NCBI GenBank assembly: GCA_963792485.1
Contig: CAWBWL010000007.1
Span: 1 to 64,000 of the forward strand
Direction of reading: 5' to 3'
Source: JANOYJ01 sp963792485
Lineage (GTDB): Bacteria > Pseudomonadota > Alphaproteobacteria > Rhizobiales > Rhizobiaceae
DNA length: 64,000 nucleotides
Of the stretch, positions 27,838-35,811 are shown one piece after another (position 1 is the first letter of the stretch; each line of letters opens with the position of its first letter). The notes beneath the pieces are model-generated. The model made no database searches and was not told the origin of the DNA. It saw only the letters and a list, made by a program, of their open reading frames with translations. Both the position numbers and the translations under genes were made by a program.

Positions 27838-29021
27838 GCGAAAGCAGACTTCAGACCAGCGCCGGGCCGCAGACCTTCCCGCATGAAGGCGCCCCTGAGC
27901 GGGGCAATCGCGCCCAAAGCGGCAAGGCCAAGGCCGCGCGCAAGCTGCACCGGCAGAAATCCGGTCAACAGTGACCGGTTCAGCAGATCAACAGCGCCGG
28001 ATCGCAGGAGAATGTCCCGACGCCGCGCTGCATCGTACCTGGTGAGCGCTTCGTCTGAGCCGGGATCATCGCGAAAACTGGACGCTGTTGCGACGCATTC
28101 TTCGACGTCCCGCAGTCCGAGATTGAGCCCTTGCGCGCCGATTGGGGGAAATACGTGCGCAGCCTCTCCGGCCAACATGATGCGCCGGGCGGCGAAACGC
28201 GAGGGGGTCTGCGCTGATAACGGATAGAACTGGCGGGCCGAATCCACCATCACTTTGCCCAGCATGGACTGCATTTTTTCTTCCACGCGCAGGGATAATT
28301 CCTCGTCGGTCAATGCGCCGATGGCATCCACGTCTCCCGGCGCCATGACCCACACAAGGCTTGAGCGGCTGCCGGGCAGGGGAACGATGGTGAACGGGCC
28401 TGACTCGGTGTGGAACTCGGTGGAGATGTTTCTGTGACCGCGTGTGTGCGCAAACGTCAGCACCATCGCCGTCTGCGGGTAGGACCACGACTTGAGGGAA
28501 ATCCCGGCGGACTGGCGGGCGAGGGAGTTGCGCCCGTCTGCTGCCACTACAAGCTTTGCCGAAATGGCTTTTCCACCGCCGAGCTGGCAAACCGCCGCGC
28601 CTTCGCGGTTTTCATAGCGCTCGACCGGCATGTTGAACAGTTTGATGTCATCGCGCCCGGCGACCTCTTGCTCAAGTGTGCCAAGCAAGGCCTCGTTTGG
28701 CATGTTCCATCCAAAGGCGGATTCCTGGATCTCGCTGGCGTTGAAGACAACCGGTCTGGCGCGCACAAGGCGCGAGGTGCCGTCAATGATCTGCATCGAG
28801 GCAAGCGGCGCGGCATGACCTTCCAATGATCGCCAAACGCCAAGACGATCCAGAAAGGCGATGGCCGGAGCCATCAGGGCCGTTGTGCGCGCATCTTTCG
28901 ACAGGCGCTCGGGTCCGGCGAGTGCCACGGCAAATCCAGCATTCGCCATGGCCAGCGCGGCTGTGAGCCCTGCCGGACCGTTCCCGGCAACAAGGACATC
29001 GAAAACAGGAGGGTGTTTCAT
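27807..29021 (-). CDS. FAD-dependent monooxygenase, UbiH/UbiF family
   Basis: A flavoprotein hydroxylase of the aromatic-ring type, probably acting in ubiquinone ring hydroxylation. Diagnostic segments are the dinucleotide-binding VAGNGPAGLTAALAMA near the N terminus, the VVAADGRNSLARQ (DG) motif in the middle, and LAGEAAHVFPPIGAQGLNLG, the GD/GEAAH FAD motif. I choose the ATG at 29021 (404 aa) because the Rossmann loop should be close to the N terminus; an ATG at 29045 is possible and neither has a clear ribosome-binding site. Which ubi position it modifies is not certain. Confidence 0.88.
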   Translation of the reverse strand: MKHPPVFDVLVAGNGPAGLTAALAMANAGFAVALAGPERLSKDARTTALMAPAIAFLDRLGVWRSLEGHAAPLASMQIIDGTSRLVRARPVVFNASEIQESAFGWNMPNEALLGTLEQEVAGRDDIKLFNMPVERYENREGAAVCQLGGGKAISAKLVVAADGRNSLARQSAGISLKSWSYPQTAMVLTFAHTRGHRNISTEFHTESGPFTIVPLPGSRSSLVWVMAPGDVDAIGALTDEELSLRVEEKMQSMLGKVMVDSARQFYPLSAQTPSRFAARRIMLAGEAAHVFPPIGAQGLNLGLRDVEECVATASSFRDDPGSDEALTRYDAARRRDILLRSGAVDLLNRSLLTGFLPVQLARGLGLAALGAIAPLRGAFMREGLRPGAGLKSAFAYPGNKSAGR

Positions 29022-29135
29022 GCACACATCATGCGGGACAGCCATCTGCCATGCAATTGCGCAAATTGTCCCGATGCGCGGCCATTCATATCACATCTTT
29101 GCGGCTTCGCCAGAAAGTGCCATAGGGCTTGTGCG

Positions 29136-29909
29136 ATGACGAAAAACCCGATCAAGCGGATACGAGGCCAAAAGAAGGTGACCTGGCCACAGGCCAAGGC
29201 GTTTTCCGTTCATCTTTTGACAGCTTCCGGCTCGTTTCTCGCCTTCCTGTCCGTTGTTGCGGCGAGTGAGCAGCGCTGGGCGGCGATGTTCTGGTGGCTT
29301 GGCCTGGCGCTCTTCGTCGACGGAATAGATGGGCCAATCGCCCGGCGGCTGCAGGTAAAGCTTGTTCTGCCGAACTGGAGCGGAGATACGCTCGACAATA
29401 TCATCGACTACGTCACATACGTCCTCATTCCAGCTTTTGCGCTATACCAGCGCGGGTTCATGGGCACTGGCCTGTCATTCCTCTCGGCCGCAATCATCGT
29501 CGTCACCAGCGCGATCTATTACGCTGACACCGGCATGAAGACGAAGGAGAACTTCTTCAAGGGCTTCCCGGTTGTCTGGAACATGCTGGTGTTCACGCTC
29601 TTCATCGCTGAGCCGGGCGAATGGGTGGCGTTCGCAATTGTAGTCACGGCGGCTGTCCTCACCTTCGTTCCGATCAATTTCCTCCACCCCGTGCGCGTTC
29701 AGAGGCTGCGCAGCGTCAATCTTGCGGTCTTCCTGCTCTGGTGCGGGTTTGGCGCGGTCGCGCTCTTTCTCTCCTGGGGCGCGCCGCCCGCCAGCCCAAT
29801 GCACGCTCCCTATTGGGTCAAGATTGGCATGGCCGTGACCAGCCTCTATCTGTTCTGCATTGGCGCCGTTATGCAGCTTTTTCCAAATCTCGGGCGCAGG
29901 GAGAGTTAG
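29136..29909 (+). CDS. pcs: Phosphatidylcholine synthase
   Basis: Condenses choline directly with CDP-diacylglycerol to make phosphatidylcholine, a pathway characteristic of host-associated alphaproteobacteria such as rhizobia and Brucella. The CDP-alcohol phosphatidyltransferase signature is complete in DGIDGPIARR...SGDTLDNIID (about residues 65-92). The protein is 257 residues with about seven membrane segments. The start is the ATG at 29136 behind AGGG; the frame is open upstream but that part is not Pcs-like. The choline substrate links it functionally to the carnitine/betaine genes at the window end. Confidence 0.93.
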   Translation: MTKNPIKRIRGQKKVTWPQAKAFSVHLLTASGSFLAFLSVVAASEQRWAAMFWWLGLALFVDGIDGPIARRLQVKLVLPNWSGDTLDNIIDYVTYVLIPAFALYQRGFMGTGLSFLSAAIIVVTSAIYYADTGMKTKENFFKGFPVVWNMLVFTLFIAEPGEWVAFAIVVTAAVLTFVPINFLHPVRVQRLRSVNLAVFLLWCGFGAVALFLSWGAPPASPMHAPYWVKIGMAVTSLYLFCIGAVMQLFPNLGRRES

Positions 29910-30887
29910 GTGGTGAAGGCTATTGTCATCCGCAGCCATGGCGGTTCTGAGAAACTGACGTTGGAAGAGATTGATTTGCCTAGTCCAGGCGAAGGCGAAG
30001 TGCGCGTGAAAAACCATGCCATCGGCGTCAATTTCATCGACGTCTATTTCCGCACCGGGCTATACCCCGCCCCAAACGGACTGCCGATGACTCCCGGCAA
30101 TGAGGGCGCGGGCATTGTGACTGCCCTGGGCTCCAATGTGACCACACTCAAGGTCGGCGACCGCGTCGCATACGCCGCAACGCTCGGATCGTATGCCCAG
30201 GAGCGCAATATTGCCGCCGACCGGCTTTTGAAGCTTCCGGACAACATCTCTTTCGAGACCGCCGCGGCGATGATGCTGAAAGGCATGACGGCGGAGTATC
30301 TTTTGCGCCGGACATTTGAAGTAAAGCCCAGACACACGGTGCTGTTCCACGCCGCAGCCGGCGGCGTCGGACTGATCGCCGGACAATGGGGCCAGCATCT
30401 TGGTGTGACCATGATCGGCACCGTTGGCTCTGAGGAGAAAGCCGAGCTTGCGCGCGCGCATGGCTACAGCCATGTGATCAACTACAACACAGAAAACTTT
30501 GTCGAGCGCGTCAAGAAACTGACAGGCGGCAAGGGCGTTGACGCCGTGTATGACTCCGTCGGGAAGACCACGTGGCTTGGCTCGCTCGATTGTCTTAAAC
30601 CGCGCGGCATGTTCGTGACGTTCGGCCAGTCAGCCGGGCCGATTGAAGGCTTCACGCTGGCGCATCTGGCGCAACGCGGCAGCCTGTTTGCGACCCGGCC
30701 GAGCCTGTTTGCCTACACGGCCAGCCGCGCCGACCTGGAACTCAGCGCGCAGTCGCTGTTCGATGTTGTTGGGTCCGGCGTTGTCAAAATCAATGTGAGC
30801 CAGCGGTTTTCTCTCACCGAGGCAGCAAACGCACATCAGGTGCTTGAGGGACGAAGAACGACCGGATCGACCATCCTTATTCCTTGA
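29910..30887 (+). CDS. NADPH:quinone oxidoreductase (zeta-crystallin-like MDR)
   Basis: A medium-chain dehydrogenase/reductase of 325 residues lacking zinc ligands, as in QOR1. The NADPH-binding loop AAAGGVGLIAGQWG is near residue 150, and NEGAGIVTALG and MLKGMTAEYLLRRT are family-typical. It starts with tandem GTG codons immediately after pcs (GGGAG ribosome-binding site inside the pcs end), so it is probably co-transcribed with pcs. The physiological substrate is not known. Confidence 0.9.
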   Translation: MVKAIVIRSHGGSEKLTLEEIDLPSPGEGEVRVKNHAIGVNFIDVYFRTGLYPAPNGLPMTPGNEGAGIVTALGSNVTTLKVGDRVAYAATLGSYAQERNIAADRLLKLPDNISFETAAAMMLKGMTAEYLLRRTFEVKPRHTVLFHAAAGGVGLIAGQWGQHLGVTMIGTVGSEEKAELARAHGYSHVINYNTENFVERVKKLTGGKGVDAVYDSVGKTTWLGSLDCLKPRGMFVTFGQSAGPIEGFTLAHLAQRGSLFATRPSLFAYTASRADLELSAQSLFDVVGSGVVKINVSQRFSLTEAANAHQVLEGRRTTGSTILIP

Positions 30888-31025
30888 CACCAATTTGAGC
30901 GAAAATTTTCAACAGCCACACAGCCAATCTGCCCTTTCCAAGCGCGCGCCATTCGGCCTAAGGTCAGGTCCGGGATTTGGGCGCGTCATCGGGAAATATG
31001 GACACATTTGTTTCATCCGCCGACA

Positions 31026-32546
31026 ATGAGAACTCTGCTCCGCGTGAGCAATCTCACAAAGACTTTCGGATCGCTCAAGGCGAATGACAGCGTCAGCCTT
31101 GAAGTCAGGAAAGGAGAAATCCATGCGCTTCTGGGCGAAAACGGCGCAGGTAAATCGACGCTGGTGAAAATGCTGTTCGGCGCGCTGCAGCCGACATCCG
31201 GCGAGATTACCTGGAAGGGCGAAGCCGTCAGCATCAATAGCCCGGCTGCCGCGCGCAAGCTTGGCATTGGCATGGTGTTTCAGCACTTCTCGCTGTTCGA
31301 AGCGTTGACTGCGGCGGAGAACATTGCGCTGTCGCTCGACAAGACAACCCCGATCTCGGAAATCGCCGGAAAAGCCAAATCATTATCAGAAGCGTATGGC
31401 CTGCCGCTCGATCCGCAGGCGCTGGTGGGCGATTTGTCTGTCGGCGAGCGTCAGCGCATCGAGATCATCCGTTGCCTCTTGCAGGAGCCCGAACTGATCA
31501 TTCTGGATGAGCCGACGTCGGTGCTGACGCCGCAGGAAGCCGAGCGCATGTTTGTGACGCTCGAACGTTTGCGCGACGAGGGCAAGTCAATTCTTTACAT
31601 CAGCCACCGGCTCGGCGAAGTGAAGCGGCTCTGTCAAGCAGCCACAGTTTTGCGCCATGGCAAAGTGGTGGGGGCGTGTGACCCGAGAGTTGAGACGGCT
31701 GGGTCTCTCGCCCAGATGATGGTCGGCAACGAGATTGCAAGCGTGTCCCGCACCAGAAAGTCAACTGGCGGCGATAAAATATTGTTATCGTTGAACAATC
31801 TGAGCCAACCACCGTCCGGTCCGTTCTCGACATCGCTCAAGGAAATATCGCTTGAGTTGAGAGCGGGGGAAGTTACCGGCATTGCTGGCGTGGCTGGGAA
31901 TGGGCAAGGCGAGTTCTTCGACGCCATATCCGGCGAAGTCACGCACCACAACGCTTCAGCGATCACCATCAACGGCAAGCCCGCCGCACATTTGGGCGTT
32001 AATGCGCGCCGCATGATGGGCGCCAGCTTCATCCCGGAGGAGCGGCTTGGCCACGGCGCCGTGCCTTCGATGAAACTCTCAGACAATCTCTTTCTTTCCC
32101 GTGCCAAGACTGACGCCCGCGCCTTCATGCGCGGCGGGATGTTGAAGCTGATCAATGGCGGTGTGATTTCGGCCGCTGCAAAGCGCATCTCCGAAAAAAT
32201 GGATGTGCGCAAAAGCGCGGAGGACCCGGAAGCCTCAGCGCTGTCCGGCGGCAATCTGCAAAAGTTTCTCGTGGGCCGCGAGCTAGACCGCAGCCCCTCC
32301 ATCCTCGTCATCAACCAGCCGACCTGGGGCGTGGATGCAGGAGCATCGGCGCGCATACGCCAGTCGATTATCGACATGGCGCGCGCTGGCTCGGCTGTTC
32401 TGGTCATCAGCCAGGATCTGGACGAGTTGTTTGAAATTTCGGACTACATTGCCGTCATGAACCATGGGCGCTTGTCGGAACCAGCCCCTGCCGCGCAAAT
32501 CACGCTGGAACAGATCGGCCTATTGATGGGAGGCGCGGCCGCATGA
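31026..32546 (+). CDS. BMP-type (nucleoside) ABC transporter, ATP-binding protein
   Basis: A duplicated ABC ATPase of the YufO/NupO family that drives uptake of purine nucleosides or related compounds with BMP-family binding proteins. The first cassette has Walker A GENGAGKST, signature LSVGERQ and Walker B LIILDEPTSVL. The second has degenerate GVAGNGQGE, LSGGNLQK and ILVINQPTWGVD, in which the catalytic Glu is Gln. Start at the ATG 31026 (506 aa); the open frame continues 18 bases upstream. The permease overlaps its stop by 4 bases (ATGA). Confidence 0.93.
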   Translation: MRTLLRVSNLTKTFGSLKANDSVSLEVRKGEIHALLGENGAGKSTLVKMLFGALQPTSGEITWKGEAVSINSPAAARKLGIGMVFQHFSLFEALTAAENIALSLDKTTPISEIAGKAKSLSEAYGLPLDPQALVGDLSVGERQRIEIIRCLLQEPELIILDEPTSVLTPQEAERMFVTLERLRDEGKSILYISHRLGEVKRLCQAATVLRHGKVVGACDPRVETAGSLAQMMVGNEIASVSRTRKSTGGDKILLSLNNLSQPPSGPFSTSLKEISLELRAGEVTGIAGVAGNGQGEFFDAISGEVTHHNASAITINGKPAAHLGVNARRMMGASFIPEERLGHGAVPSMKLSDNLFLSRAKTDARAFMRGGMLKLINGGVISAAAKRISEKMDVRKSAEDPEASALSGGNLQKFLVGRELDRSPSILVINQPTWGVDAGASARIRQSIIDMARAGSAVLVISQDLDELFEISDYIAVMNHGRLSEPAPAAQITLEQIGLLMGGAAA

Positions 32547-33637
32547 TCTCGCTCGAGCTCAACAAACGACCGCAGCATTCCGCCTTGTTTAGCGCTCTCT
32601 CGCCCTTCATTGCGTTTGGCTTGACGCTTGTGCTCGGCTTCTTCCTGTTTCTGCTCGCAGGAAAAGACCCGCTGAACGGGCTGCACGTCTATTTTGTCAA
32701 GCCACTCAGCGAAATGTGGTCGCTGCATGAGCTTGCCATCAAGGCCGGCCCGCTGATCCTGATCGCGGTAGGCCTGTCGGTCGCATACCGGTCAAACAAT
32801 TGGAACATCGGCGCCGAGGGTCAGTTCATCGCTGGCGCATTGCTCGGTTCGATGCTGCCCATCATGTATCCGGATGTGCAAGGCTGGTATGTGCTGCCCC
32901 TGATGCTGATCATGGGCATGATCGGTGGCGCGGCGTTCGGCGCCATTCCTGCCTTCCTGAAGGTGAAGTTCTCCGCCAACGAAATTCTGACATCTCTCAT
33001 GCTCGTTTACGCGATCCAGCTTTTCCTCGACTGGATGGTGCGCGGGCCTTGGCGCAATCCGGGCGGCACGAACTTTCCCGAAACCCGCGCCTTCCATGAG
33101 TGGGCGGTGTTGCCGGAAGTCATGTCAAGCTCCGGCCGGGCGCATTGGGGGTTCGTTTTTGCCCTGATCGCAGCGGTCGTGATTTGGTTTGTTGCGTCCA
33201 AAACCCTCAAGGGCTTTGAAATCAAGGTGCTGGGCGCTTCGCCGCGGGCAGGGCGGTTCGCGGGTTTTTCATCCTCCCGCATGGTCTATTTTGCATTCCT
33301 CGTCTCCGGCGCTTGCGCAGGGCTCGCGGGGATATCGGAAGTTTCCGGCGCCATCGGCAAACTGCAGCCCTCCATCTCGCCCGGCTACGGCTTTACCGCC
33401 ATCATTGTCGCCTTCCTCGGCCGTCTCAATCCGCTTGGCATTGTCGCCGCAGGCCTGGTCCTGGCGTTGACGTATCTTGGTGGCGAGGCCGCGCAGTTTG
33501 AACTTGGCATTTCGGACAAACTCGCCCGCGTGTTCCAAGGCATGCTGCTCTTCTTCGTCCTCGCTTGCGACACGCTGATCAATTACCAGGTCAGACTTTC
33601 CCTTGGCACGGGCCATGCGGCCGGCAAGGCGGCGTGA
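32543..33637 (+). CDS. BMP-type ABC transporter permease 1
   Basis: An inner-membrane permease of 364 residues, BPD_transp_2 family, YufP-like. A long N-terminal hydrophobic segment is followed by WNIGAEGQFIAGALLGSML and FSANEILTSLMLVYAIQ, characteristic of the first nucleoside permease. It forms the heterodimeric channel with the next gene. Translationally coupled to the ATPase gene. Confidence 0.93.
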   Translation: MISLELNKRPQHSALFSALSPFIAFGLTLVLGFFLFLLAGKDPLNGLHVYFVKPLSEMWSLHELAIKAGPLILIAVGLSVAYRSNNWNIGAEGQFIAGALLGSMLPIMYPDVQGWYVLPLMLIMGMIGGAAFGAIPAFLKVKFSANEILTSLMLVYAIQLFLDWMVRGPWRNPGGTNFPETRAFHEWAVLPEVMSSSGRAHWGFVFALIAAVVIWFVASKTLKGFEIKVLGASPRAGRFAGFSSSRMVYFAFLVSGACAGLAGISEVSGAIGKLQPSISPGYGFTAIIVAFLGRLNPLGIVAAGLVLALTYLGGEAAQFELGISDKLARVFQGMLLFFVLACDTLINYQVRLSLGTGHAAGKAA

Positions 33638-33638
33638 G

Positions 33639-34559
33639 ATGGAGCTGTCACAAGCCATTCTCTTCACCATCGCGACCGCCGCGACGCCGCTCCTCATTGC
33701 TGCACTTGGCGAACTTGTGGTCGAGCGCGCGGGCGTGCTCAATCTTGGCGTTGAAGGCATGATGGTCATGGGGGCAGTCTCCGGCTTTGCCATTGCGCAA
33801 ATGACGGGATCACCCTGGATCGGAATGCTTGGCGCAATTCTAGTGGGTGCGCTATTCTCTCTCTTGTTTGGGGCTCTGGCGCTGTCCATGGTCACAAACC
33901 AAGTCGCAACCGGTCTCGCTCTGACTTTGCTCGGCCTGGGTCTGTCTGGATTGGTCGGCGAGAGTTTTGTCGGCCAGGCGGGCATCAAGCTTCCCTACCT
34001 CTATGTCCCGGGTCTTTCGGATATCCCGCTGATCGGCAAGCTTGTGTTTGGCCAGGACCCGATATTTTACCTTTCAATCATGCTGACAGCCGGCGTTGTC
34101 TGGTTCCTGTTTCGCACCCGCGCCGGACTGACCCTGCGCTCTGTCGGCGACAGCCATGCATCAGCGCATGCGCTCGGCATCAAAGTTGTCCGGATCCGCT
34201 ATCTCGCGGTCATGTTTGGCGGCGCCTGTGCCGGGCTTGCCGGGGCGCATTTGTCGCTGGTTTACACGCCGCAATGGGTGGAGAACATGACTGCTGGGCG
34301 TGGCTGGATCGCGTTGGCACTTGTTGTCTTCGCGTCTTGGCGGCCATGGCGGCTGGTCGCGGGCGCGTATCTGTTTGGCGCGGTATCGATTGGCCAGCTG
34401 CACGCACAGGCTCTGGGCCTTGGCATACCCTCACAACTGCTTTCGGCCTTGCCTTACCTTGCCACTATCATAGTATTGGTTTTGATTTCCGGAAACCGGC
34501 GATTAGCAATGATGAACACACCGGCCTCGCTGGGGCGGCCGTTTGTACCAGATCGCTGA
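33639..34559 (+). CDS. BMP-type ABC transporter permease 2
   Basis: The second permease (YufQ-like), 306 residues. The N-terminal LIAALGELVVERAGVLNLGVEGMM motif (about residues 18-41) is diagnostic, and the late AGRGWIALALVVFASWRPWR segment is conserved. The ATG at 33639 lies one base after the stop of permease 1. A more upstream frame start would overlap permease 1 and is not supported. Confidence 0.93.
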   Translation: MELSQAILFTIATAATPLLIAALGELVVERAGVLNLGVEGMMVMGAVSGFAIAQMTGSPWIGMLGAILVGALFSLLFGALALSMVTNQVATGLALTLLGLGLSGLVGESFVGQAGIKLPYLYVPGLSDIPLIGKLVFGQDPIFYLSIMLTAGVVWFLFRTRAGLTLRSVGDSHASAHALGIKVVRIRYLAVMFGGACAGLAGAHLSLVYTPQWVENMTAGRGWIALALVVFASWRPWRLVAGAYLFGAVSIGQLHAQALGLGIPSQLLSALPYLATIIVLVLISGNRRLAMMNTPASLGRPFVPDR

Positions 34560-34613
34560 ACTATAACAATGGGATAGCTCCAAGCGTCACTGTAACAGAG
34601 AAGGTTAAGAGCA

Positions 34614-35681
34614 ATGAAGAAACTACTCGCTGGCTTGGCCACAGCCACATTCATGATGTCCGCCGGGGCATCATATGCACAGGAGAAAGCAAAGGTCTGT
34701 TTCCTTTATGTCGGATCGAAAACCGATGGCGGCTGGACACAGGCGCATGATGTTGGCCGTCTGGAACTCGAAAAGGCGCTTGGCGACAAGGTCGAGACTG
34801 TGTTCGTCGAAAACGTGCCCGAAGGCCCGGACGCAGAGCGTGCGATTGAACGGTTTGCCCGATCCGGATGCAAGCTCGTCTTCACAACGTCTTTCGGCTT
34901 CATGGACCCGACGGTGAAAGTCGCCGAGAAGTTCCCGGACGTGAAGTTCGAACATGCGACCGGCTACAAGAGCGCGGCAAATGTGGCGACTTATAACTCC
35001 CGCTTCTATGAAGGCCGGTATATTCAGGGCAAAATCGCCGGGAAAATGTCGCAAAAGGGCGTTGCCGGCTATATTGCCTCCTTTCCGATCCCGGAAGTGG
35101 TGATGGGCATCAACGCGTTCCTCCTCGGCGCACAGTCGGTCAATCCGGACTTCAAGCTGAAAGTGGTCTGGGCCAACACCTGGTTTGACGCCGGCAAGGA
35201 AGCCGACGCGGCCAAGGCACTGATCGATCAGGGCGTGGACATTATCACTCAGCACACAGACTCCACCGGTCCCATGCAAGTTGCCGCGGAGCGTGGCATC
35301 AAGGCATTCGGTCAGGCTTCCGACATGATCGGCGCTGGCCCGCAGACGCAGCTGACCGCGATCGTCGACACGTGGGCTCCTTATTACATCAAGCGCACAC
35401 AGGCTCTTCTGGACGGTAAGTGGGAAACCACCGGCAGCTGGGACGGCCTCAAGGACGGCATCCTGACCATGGCGCCATATACCAACATGCCAGATGACGT
35501 TAAGGCGATGGCCATGGAGACCGAGGCCAAGATCAAATCCGGCGAACTCCATCCTTTCACCGGCCCCGTCATGAAGCAGGACGGCACGGAGTGGCTAAAG
35601 GCAGGCGACAAGTCCGACGACGGCACACTGCTCGGCATGAATTTCTACGTCAAAGGCGTGGACGACAAGCTGCCACAGTAA
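34614..35681 (+). CDS. BMP family ABC transporter substrate-binding protein
   Basis: A periplasmic binding protein of 355 residues in the Bmp/Med (PnrA-like) family, which bind purine nucleosides in characterised cases. It has a Sec signal peptide (MKKLLAGLATATFMMSAGA..., cleavage likely after SYA), then KVCFLYVGSKTDGGWTQAHD and FTTSFGFMDPTVKVAEKFPD, which are typical. Ribosome-binding site AGAAGG upstream. It closes the four-gene operon and is followed by a terminator. Confidence 0.93.
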   Translation: MKKLLAGLATATFMMSAGASYAQEKAKVCFLYVGSKTDGGWTQAHDVGRLELEKALGDKVETVFVENVPEGPDAERAIERFARSGCKLVFTTSFGFMDPTVKVAEKFPDVKFEHATGYKSAANVATYNSRFYEGRYIQGKIAGKMSQKGVAGYIASFPIPEVVMGINAFLLGAQSVNPDFKLKVVWANTWFDAGKEADAAKALIDQGVDIITQHTDSTGPMQVAAERGIKAFGQASDMIGAGPQTQLTAIVDTWAPYYIKRTQALLDGKWETTGSWDGLKDGILTMAPYTNMPDDVKAMAMETEAKIKSGELHPFTGPVMKQDGTEWLKAGDKSDDGTLLGMNFYVKGVDDKLPQ

Positions 35682-35705
35682 GCATTGGCGCCAATCTGAG
35701 TTAGG

Positions 35706-35736
35706 GAAGGGCGGTCGCAGTGCCGCCCTTCTCGTT
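35706..35736 (+). terminator. Rho-independent terminator of BMP ABC operon
   Basis: GAAGGGCGG (35706-35714) pairs with CCGCCCTTC (35723-35731), followed by TCGTT. It lies 25 bases after the binding-protein stop codon and before the end of the convergent fusion gene. Confidence 0.75.
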
Positions 35737-35811
35737 GGCAGATAGCCCGGCACGGGACGAAACATTGCCAAGGAGGGCTCCGGGCATCAATGGGAATCCC
35801 TTTGATGGGTG

